From NCBI GenBank assembly GCA_014155875.1, contig JACEFZ010027942.1:353501-417500 (forward strand): a stretch of 64,000 bases of DNA. Reading direction: 5' to 3'. This DNA is from Cepaea nemoralis (lineage: Eukaryota > Mollusca > Gastropoda > Stylommatophora > Helicidae). The position numbers and the translations under genes were made by a program. A model generated the notes under the pieces. The model was not told the origin of the DNA, did no database searches, and worked only from the letters and a program-made list of their open reading frames with translations. This document shows, one piece after another, positions 39,401 to 52,800 of this stretch (position 1 is its first letter; every line of letters begins with the position of its first letter).

Positions 39401-42400
39401 CAAGGAATGTGAATCATAACTGGAAGCCTGAAGACAACGCCTATTAATGAACTTGAAAAGATCACTTGTTTACAACCAATGCAGGATAGAAGAGATAGCA
39501 GAGCCCAGCAACAAGCAGAAAAATTTAGAAGATTGACAGACCACCCTATGTATAAAAGGTTTAGTGGTTTTGGAAAGGGACGACTGAAGCGTAGCAACTT
39601 TGTAGAAACTGCAAAACGAAAGATTAGGGCAGATCCCATACTTAACATATCAACAGTCAAACCTATTTACAATGCAGACAAGTTCCCAGCTTGGAGACAG
39701 CAGCAACTGCCTGAGATGATAGAAAACATTCCTGGTATTGAGAAAAAGAACACTCAGCATGAAACCGAAAGAAGAGAAATAACCCTAAACTACATAAAAG
39801 AACATTACCCAAGCAGCAATTGGACCCATGCATATACTGATGGATCAGCCAAAAATTCAATAGAGAACGGAGGAGGAGGAATTCTCCTAAATTTAAAAAA
39901 TGGAGTGAAAAAAACACATTCAGTGGTAACTGGAAAGTTTTCAAGTAACTTCAAAGCGGAGGTAGAGGCTCTGAAAACTGCAGCAGAAATGCTCTTGATG
40001 GAGGAAAATAAAGAGAAGCAAATAGCTATCTTCACAGATGCAAAGTCAGCTGTCTCAATACTGAAGAGCAATAACAGCACAGAAATAGCTGACCTAAGAG
40101 CAGCACTCCATGGTCTATGCCAGAAATCCAAAAAAGTTGTAATACAGTGGATCCCATCACATTGCAGTATACCTGGAAATGAAGAGGCTGACAGACTGGC
40201 AAAAGAGGGCGGACGACTACCACAGCCTGACATAGACATAACCTATAATAATAATAATAATAATAATAAGTCTTTATTATTAAAGGGTTAAGAATTGGGC
40301 ACGCAGGCCCGTCTGACATTCTGCCCTTCTTCTCTATTTCCTCTCATACATTCTTTCATTCAACATCACTTATGAAGCAACTTTTGACAACAAAAGAACA
40401 TTAAAACGCATGAAAAATAATCAATAACAAATGACTCACTGAGGCAGTGTTTAACATGGGCATTATAAATACCTAAGGAGGGTGTAACGTGCCATATATA
40501 AGGGAATGTTTTTTGGCTAGTTGTCGTTTGAGATAAGTTACCATTATTGGCAAAGAGGTTGATAAAAACCACCTATAGAACCAAATGGGAATCAGAGCAT
40601 CCAGGCCACCAGAAGGATGATGCATATTACAAACTCGACAGAAGAGAACAAGTAGCAATCTTCAGACTCCGCACAGGACATAACAGGCTGAAATACCACT
40701 TGTTCAATAAACTAAAGATAGGAGATACCGATGAATGTAATTGTCGAACTGGAAAAATGACAGCAAAACATTTGCTTCAGGATTGCCCAATATATGCAGA
40801 ACAGAGAAAGATATTTTGGCCCACACCTGCTTCATTTGAGGACAAGCTCTATGGAGATATCAACAAGCTCAAGTTGACCGTAGCTTACTTTAACTACATA
40901 CAGGTTGACATTTAAAGGTGTATGAAGAAGTATTCAGACTGCCACACTTCATACCACAGGTATGTCGGTTACAAAAGCCTCCCAGAGGCATGAAATGGAA
41001 TATTGCTGGATAGGAGATCCATTACGTGGAAAGTCCGAATCAAAAGCTCACTGTGTGGGCTTTCAAAAAAGGTGAAAAGTGTCCTAGTGGCACGAAATGG
41101 AATATTGCTTGGATTGCAAATCCATTATGTGGAAAGTCCGAATCAAAAGCTCACTGTGTGGGCTTTCAAAAAAGGTGGAAAAAGTGTCCTAGTGGCACGA
41201 AATAGAATATTGCTCGGATAGCAAATCTATTGTGCGGAAAGTCCGAATCGAAAGCTCACTGTGTGGATGTCATCTGCACACTGCATTCTTCTGGTTTCCG
41301 GAAGAACAGCCTATGGTGAACGGAAGGCCCAATATACGGAAGTGAGGCTAAGCAGCCATGTGCAGGACGTGACGATTCCTTGGGTGAGCCCAGTACCAGA
41401 GCGCTGTGTGTTGGCTCTGCAAGTATGGAAGCCTCCTTGGATGGCGGGGAATGCCCATGGTCTGCCCCTGCCTTCCCTTGAGGGCTGACCAGGATGTCTT
41501 TGGCTGTTCTATATGGGCCAGCTAGGATGGGAGATAACACTACAACAGTGAGAGTCAAACGTCCTAAGAAACCCCCGGGAAGGTTAACCCGGTCAACAAA
41601 TGCCCACAAAAGTCGGATGTGTCGGCCTAATGGCGCAAGAACGCAGCTCTGCTGTAAACAGGCACAACGCATTCACATCAAAAAAAAAAACTCCGGATGA
41701 ACGAAGAAGAAAACCAGTGTTCATTAAAAATAATGGATTTATTTTAGATTAGATACGTTAGAATTTTATTTCTGTACTTTTTTCGGAGTGGAACTTTTGA
41801 AGTAATCGAAGCATTTGTTTTTTCCGTTCGCTTGGCAGAGAGAAGGTCAGTACACAATTAAATGGGTATATTCTTGATTTTGTTTTTGTTTTTAAAAAAA
41901 AGTTGGCCGTGTGTGTGTCAACATCACATTTTTCATTCAATGTTGTGGGTGTGCATACCTTATGCATACCTTACACGCAGCACGCCTGTTAAAATGCAGG
42001 TTGTTTTTTTTTTGTCTAAAAAAAGAAGAAGCCTATCCTTTGATTTACTGTTGCCTCGCATCCCAATGATTCCAACAGACATGCCATTCGAATTCAAATG
42101 CCTGCAGTTTCCGGTGCAACTTGCATTTGCCATGACGATCAACAAAGCACAGGGACAATCGCTACAAGTGTGTGGACTAAATTTGGAAAATCCGTGCTTC
42201 ACACATGGACAGCTATATGTGGCCTGCTCACGCGTTGGAAAACCTTCAGATTTATTTGTGTACGCACCAGACAGAAAAACAAAAAATATTGTTTATCAAA
42301 ATGCACTTCATTAGACATCAAATTTGGTGTTCGACCATAACTGAAAAATTATACGTCAACATTTAAAAAACTAAATAATCCTAACATTAAATGAAATTTT

Positions 42401-45400
42401 CTAGCTGCAACCAATAAATTAGCTGCGAGGGCCCAGGGGCCGAACGCATACTCTGTACGCTTAGAGAATGTATTTGAATGTATAATGACTACTTATATGA
42501 ATTTAATGAGACACTCCCCGCCAGGGGCTGGGCGAAACCGGGCCGGGTCAGACAGACAGACAGACAAGCAGACAGACAGATACATAGATAGATAGATAGA
42601 TCCCCGCCAGAGCCTGGGCGAAGCCGGGCCGGGCAGCTAGTTTACAATAAATATGCTTATTTTTACTGTCTACCTACCTACCAATCTCTATAATAATACA
42701 TATATATATGCTGCAGATATTTATGTTTTTGTTACTGAAAACAGTTTTAACCTCCCCTAAAAGAGTCTCCCTGTTTGAAGATAATATGGCTGACTTGTAT
42801 TATTTCTAATTCGGTTGCCCTTGTTTTACTTAGGTGTCAACTCACATTCCTCTAATCAATATAAATTAGCAATTTGTGTCTCACTGATATCTTGTCAGGG
42901 TATAAGTTTGATGTGAAGCACAAACACCCACAAACCTGTTGACTTGCTAGTCTAGTCAGTGACTCGGCAAAATGCTGGTCAACAGCAGCTTCTGTGTCAA
43001 CTGTCTCCTGCACAATCCTCTCCTGACTCTGCTGGTATTCCCACTCTTGGCGTTCACATTTAATCCGCTCTTTCTCAAGAAGTTCTCGCTCTTGTCTTTC
43101 ACGCTCTGCCCGTTCTCTTTCTTTATCTTGTCGCTCTCTGAAATGCCACAAAACAAGACATAAGAAACAATATTAATTTTTGTATTTGAAAAAAAAAAAG
43201 ACCACAACAACAAAAAAGGAAGAACACTTGGAATCTAACGTCATTAGAGTAACAGACAATTTGTAACATTCTATTTAACACACTCTGTATGCAGACAATC
43301 ATTAGAATTATCCTAAGCACAGGTCCGTGGCTTAAGAGATTAATGAACGCAGTTTCAAAACTCCGTCATACCAGGTTTAGTGTGAGAAATCATACACGCA
43401 CGATTTGGGAGTAAACTGCTTTGTGTTGATATTGATGATATGAGTGTCATTGTTCAGACACCAATGACAAAATGCTGAACATAACATTGCCTAGTCAATC
43501 ACAAACAGCCAATAAATGATGTAGTTGACTGCAATGTCCTGTAAAAGCACATTCAAGTAAACAGGACTCGCTAATTAATGAACAACTTCTGAGATAGAGA
43601 TCCAGATGAAGTACTGAGATAGAGATCCAGATGAAGTACTGAGATAGAGATCCAGATGAAGTACTGTGATAGAGATCCAGATGAAGTACTGTGATAGAGA
43701 TCCAGATGAAGTACTGAGATAGAGATCCAGATGAAGTACTGAGATAGAGATCCAGATGAAGTACTGTGATAGAGATCCAGATGAAGTACTGTGATATAGA
43801 TCCAGATGAAGTACTGTAATATAGATCTAGATGAAGTACTGTGATAGAGATCCAGATGAAGTACTGTGATAGAGATCCAGATGAATTACTGTGATAGAGA
43901 TCCAGATGAAGTGCTGCCTACATGTAAGTGGGAATGTCAGCAGTGCCCGCTGTCATGTGTAGCCAAAACAGGCTGTCCTACACAGATTGAAACAGACATA
44001 AACATGACATATTGCTGACTGATTCCACACATTGACATGAATGGCAACAGAGTGATTCATATTTTCACAACACTAGTCGAGAGTAAAGACATGGTGTAAT
44101 TAATATGAAGGTAACAACAAGGAACATTAGCAAAGCTAGACAGTGGTTCTGTGTTTGAGACCCAATAGTGGTAAGGTGACATTTTCTCTGAAACGTATTG
44201 TTCTGGGAAGGACCCAGGATCAATAAAATGGGTACTAGAATTCTTGAAAATTAAAGATGGTTGGCTGGCATAAAACTGCCCATATTACACTGGTCATGCA
44301 ATATTTAGAGCTTACAACAAATCTGCAAAATGCCTTGCGGCATATAAATGGGCTTTGCGCACTAAACATTGATCAGCATATTTTAAAATCATCTAGCAAT
44401 CTTAACAAACACATTTTGACAACAGAGTGGGAAAAGTAAGTCAAAACACAAATGAATCAGGGAAAGATTGCCTAGTGGCAAGTGCGACTGAATGACGTTA
44501 ATTAGATAGTTAGAATAGTTATGAACCAAAGTGCTGCGGAAGTCAAGAAGATGACGGGAGAAACACAGATACGTCATTGAGAAACTGTATGACAACAATC
44601 AGACATTGCTTGGGAGATTCTAGAAGACGCCAGCAGATTTTGATCTGGGAGGAATAAGTTGGCTGTAGGTTGGCTCAATGTTGAAACAGTGGCTGGATCG
44701 ATGCTTGCGAATAGTGAGAGACGACAGGCATAACTGATAGGAACGAACAGGCAAGCAAATGGATGAAACCGCGATGGTTTGCGAAGCAGTGGGAATGTGT
44801 CTCAATCGAGTGACAGAAGGACTCAAGAAGAACATGTTACCAGTGTTGATATCTTTGCCGAGATGGCTTGGGAACACATTATAAATATTAATATATCTAG
44901 ACTTACAGCTGCCCTCGTAGTACAGGTACAGTAAGTGATTTAAATGTTTTATTGTTTCGTTACTACAAGCTACGCGCTGCGAGATTAAATGCTGTTCAAA
45001 CTTTGAACTGTCCTGTTGCCGCCGTTGGCCTCCTAATCTGCTATCAGTTCGAGCCAAAAGTTTGTATTTACTCTGTTTGCGTTGGATTATGTTCATCACC
45101 TCGTATCACACCATAGCAAAGATCATAGAACGAAATATAGATATGAAGCTATTGAACAAAGATAACCTAAACCAAACAAACCCACTACCATACCATTTAA
45201 GAAATACACCAACAATCCTAAACAATAAAATACATTGTGGTGTATCAAGCTCAGTGGTGCTGGCAATGCAATCATGTTCCTCTACAAACATCTGCCCTTT
45301 GTTTTCTTGCTAAGTTCCACCTCAGCTCAGCTACTGTGCTAATCCATTTAGCATTTTCTCTCTGAAGACAACACCCTTAATCTTCATAGCTGCCACAACC

Positions 45401-48400
45401 TTCTCCACATCTTGTAAGGCATCCATAATATTATAAATATCTTGCTCTGATGTGGGTAATCATGTCATTTTGAATTGATTTCTGGTAGTGCTTAGACATT
45501 GGTCTTCCTAGCTGTCCTTGGTATGTTGGTATTCTGAGATCTCTTGCAGTATTAGATATTGGTCTTCCTAGCTGTCTGTTGCATTTTTCACATTCTAGGT
45601 TCTCTTGCTGTACTTAGATATTGGTCTTCCTAGATGTCTCCATGAAGAAACCACTTTTATGTGATCTGCAGTTTGTAATCTCGTTGGACCATTAGGTTGA
45701 TAAGCAAGTGGACCATCTACAATGCCACCACAGCTTCTAGATAACAAGAACAAACAATAAGATAATCGCCGGTGTTTATTAAAACAAATGTTAACCTGCA
45801 TGTATAACAGTCTGCAATTTCACATAACAGTCCTAAGGGGTTAACACAAATGTATGCTGTGTAATTCTTTCTGCAGATGTTACTGTTAAAGCAGTATGTG
45901 TACATTATGTTGGTTGGTGTAGAGTACATTTAGTGATTACTTCCTGATAAATGTTAAACAGGACTAGAAAACCAGAGATATAATATGTGGACATGGTAGC
46001 AATAATGACACTGCCAATGTATCAAGCTACCTTTTGGTGTCTGTGTCTTTGGGGTAGTGAATGCAGTTTAATAATCCTGACCTACCAGGTTGAAATCAGC
46101 AAGCATTGTGTTGACTTTCACAATGGTTTGAGCGCTGGTCATTCAGAAAGCAATGGCAAACTACCGAACGTGAAATTGACTAGAAAATCACAAGTAACAC
46201 AAACAAAAAGATTAATAAAAATAAAATGCTGGGGTAGATTGCAAGGTCCTGTAAAAGGACATGGAACTAACTTTACCTTTCAATAATCTCTGAATGCTCC
46301 TTTTCTCTTCGTTCCTGCTCCAATCTCTCCCTCTCCCTGCGACCGACTTCAATTCTTTCAATTGCTCTTCTTCCATGGTGGTCCATCTGTAGCTGAAGGT
46401 GTTCTCTGTGCAGTGCTGAAGCAATCTCTGTTGAAAGAAGTGACTCCTGGTTCTTCTTCAGCACATACTGTGCTGGCATAGGGGCAGTTGGAAACTTCTG
46501 CTGCCACAGTAGTTCTAATGCATTTAATGTTGAGGCATTGTTGAAAGGGTATGCCATTAAGTGTTGCTGCTGCATCGCTGCCAACTGCTGAGCTCTTACA
46601 ACTGCATCCATGGGATAGCCATGGGGAAGAGTGAGGTGATGTGAGATGGACGGCAGGAGCTGGTGGGTGCCTGTGTAGGGTAATGTACTAGGCAGCGTAC
46701 TGAGCAGGCTTCGGGCTGGGAGTGTTGAAACACCAGAAAACACTGTAGCAGCAGGAGAGGACGCTGATGCTCCTGGAACTGGTGAGTGAGCAGAAGGAAA
46801 AGCTGGCTGACTCATTTTATGGTGGGCAGCCAGAACATTTTGAATGTGACTATGTACAGCGTTTGCACGCATCAAGTCTGGATCGCGATACGGATTTACA
46901 GTTTCATTTCTATCCATGATTAAAGGACTTGTTCCAGGACTACTCTTTACACTGCGAACGTCATCCAGTCGTGAACTGGACTGTTTATTGTCAGACAAAT
47001 AAACAGACAGCTGACCATCACTGGATCTTGAATCTGAACGGTCTATGATTGTTGGGGTATTCTGACTGCTTCTGGACTGGACACTCGTAAACGCACTTTG
47101 TCTTTCACTATTAGCATCATGAGGCATGGTCAAAGAGTTGCTCTCAGATCTGTTCTCATGGTGAGATGAAGCAAAAGAAGGTGATGACAAAGTCTTGGTT
47201 GCGTTCACTACTTCTGATCTGATATTTCCGATGCCCTTTAGTGAGCACTTGTCGCTGTTTCTCCCTCTGGTTGACTGATCAGTGAGCAAACAACTGACGT
47301 CAACGCCAGACACTGATGGTGCTTGCGGACTATTTGGTGATGGGTTAATGTTACTACCAGCTCTTAAAATTTGTTTTTTGTAGTGCATGTCCTCGTCAGA
47401 CTTCAGTTCCGAACGGCCAATCCTAATATCCACAATGGTAAAACTATCCTTGTCTTGCGGTATGTTTCTAACAGAACAAATTCCTTTCTGATTGTTTACT
47501 ATCTTAGGTTTCACGCACGAGAATGTTCTTTCCACTTGTTTGTTACAATGGTCTTCATTTTCTTTACACTTGTTAGATAATTCTGAATGAATCTGTTCAA
47601 CGCTATATTTTATACAATTGCGTGGTGGTGCTGAACGTAAACTCTCATTAGTTACCGCAGTGACCACTGAAGATAAGTTTATATTAGACTTTGTACCTGT
47701 ATCCCTAATTAATGTTTGGTCCAGATCCTTGCCATTTTCACAAGCTAACACAGATATTGCTGCATTCTGTGCCTGCTTAATATCACTGTTGTCTATATGT
47801 ACATTTATAGCAACTGCTGCTTCTCCTACTTTGATCTTAGTTCTGTTGCAATTTTCACTTTCTTTGTTAATATCAATACCTGCTGAATATGCACAATTTA
47901 CTACTAAACTGTCATGTAAACTCTGGATACCTTCTAAACTATCCTGGTGCTTACTTCCTTGACATTCATGAAGTTTCTCTTTCTGTGTTCCTTTATGTCT
48001 CAATGTTGACAATCTTGGTTTAGAATTGTCCGCTGTTTCAGTGTATTTATCACCACCTTTTTTAATTGGCTTCACCAGTATGTTACAGTTTTGCTTAGAC
48101 ACAGAAGATCTTGTTTCAATGTTGCTAAGAGAAGCAGAATCCCTTCTACTCAACAGTGGCACTGTAGTTGCTTTTGTTGGGCACTGGGACTTCTTTGTTG
48201 GAATCTGCTCTTGACTTGCTTCCCAATGTTTACCTGCGAAAATAGAGTCAGAATTAGAAATGTCCCAAAATACTCAATGATCTCACAAATGAACCTGCTA
48301 AAAACTGAAGGGGAAAAAACAAAACACCTTGTTCCAAATTTAGCTCTAATGCAACAGGACATGGAGAGTATTTTGGGAGTAGCTACAGCTAAGTGGCCAC

Positions 48401-49766
48401 AGATATGAGCCAGCCTTTGCTCCATATAGCGAGCGGGCTGTCTACTTTTGCTTCACTCTTGCAACCTGGTTTGACATCTACGAAGTGTGGGTACGTGGTA
48501 TTAGGCGATGCAATTAACTGGACGCGTGTGCGCACGCATACACACAGAGCCGCGCAGCTCAGTGACTAGCACTCTTGCCTGCCGTCACTGAGGTCATGTG
48601 TTCCAATCCCTCAAGATGCAGGTTTTTTTTAAAGGCGTGACCTGAACTACCTGGCCATAATGGGTACAGGGAAATGTCCTAGGAAGTAATGGCGGTCGGG
48701 GAGAGACTTGCTACACCGCCCATCCAGTGCCGGCTGGTATATAGAAATATGGAGCTAGCACCGCATGCACAATACCAGTCAAGGGGTGGAAAGGGACGCT
48801 TGACCGTAACCTTCAATACCAGTCAAGGGGTGGAAAGGGACGCTTGACCGTGACCTTTTATTTACATATACACGAATATAGTATAAACAGACTTACGTTT
48901 CAGTGCACAGGGCAATTTTGTAATGGGGAGAATGTGTACATTTCGCAGGAAACACTGTACAAAGTGTGTTTGGTATTGTTTGCGTTATACATATTGCAAG
49001 CACACACGCACACATAAAGAAATAGCAACGGATATTGCACTCGCCAGAAGACCTAGTGGTCTTGGGTTTAAATCCTTTGTGATTATATGGTTCCAGGGGG
49101 TCAACCCAGCGTCGTAAAAATAAGTGCTAGCAAATATGCAGGGGGATTAGGCCTTCACACCGGCCACATCACGCATTGAGTGCCCTTTGGTCTGGAAAAT
49201 AGTGGACAGTCGCCATATCGTCAATAGGCCACGTTAGCACAGAGACGGATCAGACACACAGACACAAATATACATACATAACACACACAAACAAGGTTGC
49301 TGACTTGTTCGACAGAGTAGAAGACAAATCGATTCAGCAGCTATGACATATCAGAAACCTCATTAACAGCCACGAGTAGCTCAGTCAGTTCAGAAGCATA
49401 AATCGGCATCTCCTCACAAACGCTCAACGGAGATTGTGAACCATAACAAACAAGGAATACTACCCCCACTCTGCCACCGTGCCCCGGACTCGCACTTTTC
49501 TCAGGCACGGCCAGAAGCTGTTATGTTAGACTAGTTGTCTCTGTGCCGCCCTGGGCAATTCTCTGTGCCAGATTGTACGTGCATCATGCCCGCAGACCCC
49601 CATCCCTAAGGCTGGCGTTTCCCCGACAGCATCTGTAGTTATTTTAGCCCCTAAGCTTTGCGTTACAATCAAGTTATCAGAGAGACAGGTGATGTAGCTA
49701 ACGTTCCTTAAAGTTCACGCTCGTGATTCTTTCATGCCCTGGGAGGATTCCAAATGCGCACTGCGC

Positions 49767-49817
<51 letters not shown>

Positions 49818-52800
49818 TACTCACCATGGATCTGCCTGTGTCTATCTCGTACGTGTATTCTATCTCTCTCTCTGCTACTCACCATGGATCTGCCTGTGTC
49901 TATCTCGTACGTGTATTCTATCTCTCTCTCTGCTACTCACCGTGGATCTGCCTGTGTCTATCTCGTACGTGTATTCTATCTCGCGCTCTCTTTAACAGGA
50001 TATGACACATGTCCTTGTTTAGTTTGTAAACGATCACATAGTTTAGTTTGTAAATGCCATATAGTTTAGTTTATAAAGGACCACCTTGTTTTGTTTGTAA
50101 ATGGCAAGCTTGTTTTGTTCGTATAGGACCATTTTGCTTTGTTTGTAAAGGAGACCTTTGTTTAGTTTGTAAAGAACCACCTTGTTTAGTTTGTAAAGGA
50201 CCACCTTGTTTATAAAAGAGCCATTTGTTTAGTTTGTAAAGAATCATCTTTTTTAGTTTGTAAAGGACCACCTTGTTTAGTTTATAAAGGGCCCCTTTGT
50301 TTAGTTTATAAAGGGCCCCGTTGTTTAGTTTGTAAAGGGCCCCTTTGTTTAGTTTGTAAAGGGCCCCTTTGTTTAGTTTGTAAAGAACCACTTCGTTTAT
50401 TTTATAAAGAACCACTTTGTTCAGTGTGCAAAGAAACATCTTGTTTAGTTTATAAAGAACCATCTTGTTTAGTTTACAGAGGACAACACTGTTCGAAGAC
50501 ATCAGTGCTCCAGCCGCCTCCCCTGCATCACACAAAGAGAAGCCAGGGCAGGCAGACACACACCATCGCCGGGTAAACGTCCCTGAAATATCCACTACCT
50601 GGGTTGTTTGATCATTTCCAAATGTTCTCTGGGCATTATCCTACTCCTACTCGACCTCTTCGGTGCAGCATGCAAACGAATCTTATTTCGTCAGCTTTGT
50701 CTGAGAAAACTAGAGGTCCCACATTCTACACCAGGATTAAAAGAGGAGGGAGTGGACTAAAAAAGCATACCTACGTCGCTAATTTTGTAACCGTAGCCTG
50801 GTCTCGCCAGGGCTTCTTTATAAATGGACCCGGTCTTTCAGTTGTTGCGTCCTCCCCGTGTTTTGTGCCGGGCCTGTCTGTCTTTGAGCGCTCTTACACA
50901 TACTACGTCCTCTTCTTTCGTTCGCTTGAAATTTGTCTGTAACTGTAATGTTGTCCCTTGTATGAATTTAACTGTCTTTTTTTTTAACGTTCACTCAGTG
51001 GCCCATAAAGTTTATCTCCATTGGTGTTTCTGTAAGCGAGACGGTTTGCCTAGATATATCGTAATTTGAGCAGTCTTGGAGTATGTTATCTGCTTACTGT
51101 CTGCGGCGCCAATACACATACTGATAAAGTTCGCGCAGTCCAGTGGTGCTTTTAAAGTCACCTTTATGTGGAACATTAACGGGTTCGTTCGTGTAAGTGA
51201 TAGGGAGCTACACAAATGTTAGAAGCGAGGCGGACGAGAGTTCGGCTACTGCGCTGGTCGTCCGCTAACAGAGGCATAGACTGGCCACCTAATCCTCCGT
51301 GCATTCAGGTTTACACAACCAGATGGCCCTGTAGCATCACACAAATAGCTTGTCCCTACTCAAGACAAGTTGTTTGTGTTTATGTGAAACATAGTTAACA
51401 TAGTTATGTCGCTATGAGGACATGTGAAACATAGTTATGTCGCCATGAGGACATGTGAAACATAGTTATGTCGCCATGAGGAAATGTGAAACATAGTTAT
51501 GTCGCCATAAGGACATGTGAAACAGTTATGTCGCCATAAGGACATGTGAAACATAGTTATGTCGCTATGAGGACAATCTATTTAACAAAAGTAATCAAGA
51601 TAATGGGAAACAAAAAGCTTAGTGACATTACCGATCATGAATACGGACCTTCTATCCCTTAAACATTAACTGAGCCCCTTTCAGAAAGTGCAAAAGACGC
51701 TGAATGCAAAACATTCAAGAAACGCCCCAAGAAGCAAAAAGAACAAAACACGTCTATAAAGACAAACAATTACGGCTCTGCGTACATCACACAGAAATTA
51801 AAAAAGACTGGTAGATTCATACAAGAGACAACATTGCAGTTATAAACATATTTCAGGCGAACGAAAGAAGAAGAAGTAGAAATTGATGAACAAATAAAAT
51901 CCCCTGAAGCCTTCCCGGAAGTTATGATGCTGAAAATAAAAAAAAGACTACAGTTTAAGACACCGCAATGATTATAACCTTGTCCGTTAAACAGTGCTCC
52001 TCGCCACCGCTAGATTGGTAAAGTACAGAAGTTCTGCCCCCTCCATCCAACTGGTTCTAACCAGGGTCCGTTTATAATTATCCGATGTGTGTTAACTGCA
52101 TTTACAGCGGCGGGGGCTTGTGCTGGGAGACACAGGATATCATGTGTGCCTGCAGCTTCCATGAAATCGTCTGATAACAGCTGTAAATGAAGACACCGCT
52201 GGCGGAAGCAGTGTAACTGTTAGTGCGGTTTAATGGGTCAATCGTTTTATCTCAGGCAGCTTATTTTCAACATCGGATTAAGTCCAGCTAAAGTAACCTG
52301 GATTGAAAGGGTAACAAGATTAACTATCTAGGGCTGGTTAAGTTGAAGTATTGTCTGTGACTAATGAAGTAAACGCACTATCTGGTATTGGTGAAGTTAA
52401 AGTACTCTCTGGGGTTGGTGAAGTGTAAGTACTTCTGGAGTTGGTGAAGTGTAAGTACTGTCTGGGGTTGGTGAAGTGTAAGTACTGTCTGGGGTTGGTG
52501 AAGTGTAAGTACTGTCTGGGGTTGGTGAAGTGTAAGTACTGTCTGGGGTTGGTGAAGTGTAACTACTATCTGGGGTTGGTGAAGTGTTAATTATGTCTGG
52601 GGTTGGTGAAGTGTAACTACTATCTGGGGTTGGTGAAGAGGTAAGGTCTGTCTGAGGTTGGTGAAGTGTAAGTGCTGTAAGGGGTTGATGAAGTGTAAGT
52701 ACTGTCTGTGGTTGGTGAAGTGTAAGTACTATCTGGAGCTGGTGAAATGTAAGTACTGTCTGTGGTTGGTGAAGTGTAAGTTCTGTCTGGGGTTGGTGAA

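Larger units (their letters stand above)
36795..41000 (+). mobile_element. I/Jockey-like LINE with endonuclease, RT and RNase H, inactivated
   Basis: Order of domains: APE-type endonuclease (36930-37640), reverse transcriptase (38220-39410), RNase H (39800-40225) and a C-terminal Cys-rich tail (40555-40915). An RNase H downstream of RT places it near the I/Nimb/Ingi group rather than RTE or CR1. It is broken by at least three frameshifts or stops before 38222, one in-frame TGA at 39410-39412 and a nested insertion at 40249-40545. ORF1 (gag-like) is not seen, so it is 5'-truncated. An intronic insertion in sense opposite to the host gene. Confidence 0.9.

Noticed and set aside
42098..42340. 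Alternative frame over the Helitron helicase
   Set aside because: The frame ending at 42314 carries the helicase motifs; this one does not.
44620..45099. 159-codon minus-strand open frame as a novel exon
   Set aside because: It is on the host gene strand but has no convincing acceptor/donor phase fit between exons 2 and 3 (which already join in phase), and no conserved motif.
47371..47962. Plus-strand open frames over exon 2
   Set aside because: Antisense shadows; the minus frame is continuous for 650 codons with consistent splice phases.
50071..50595. 174-codon open frame on the minus strand
   Set aside because: It is the translation of a 24 bp minisatellite (LYKLNKG repeats) plus a short tail; no independent coding signal.
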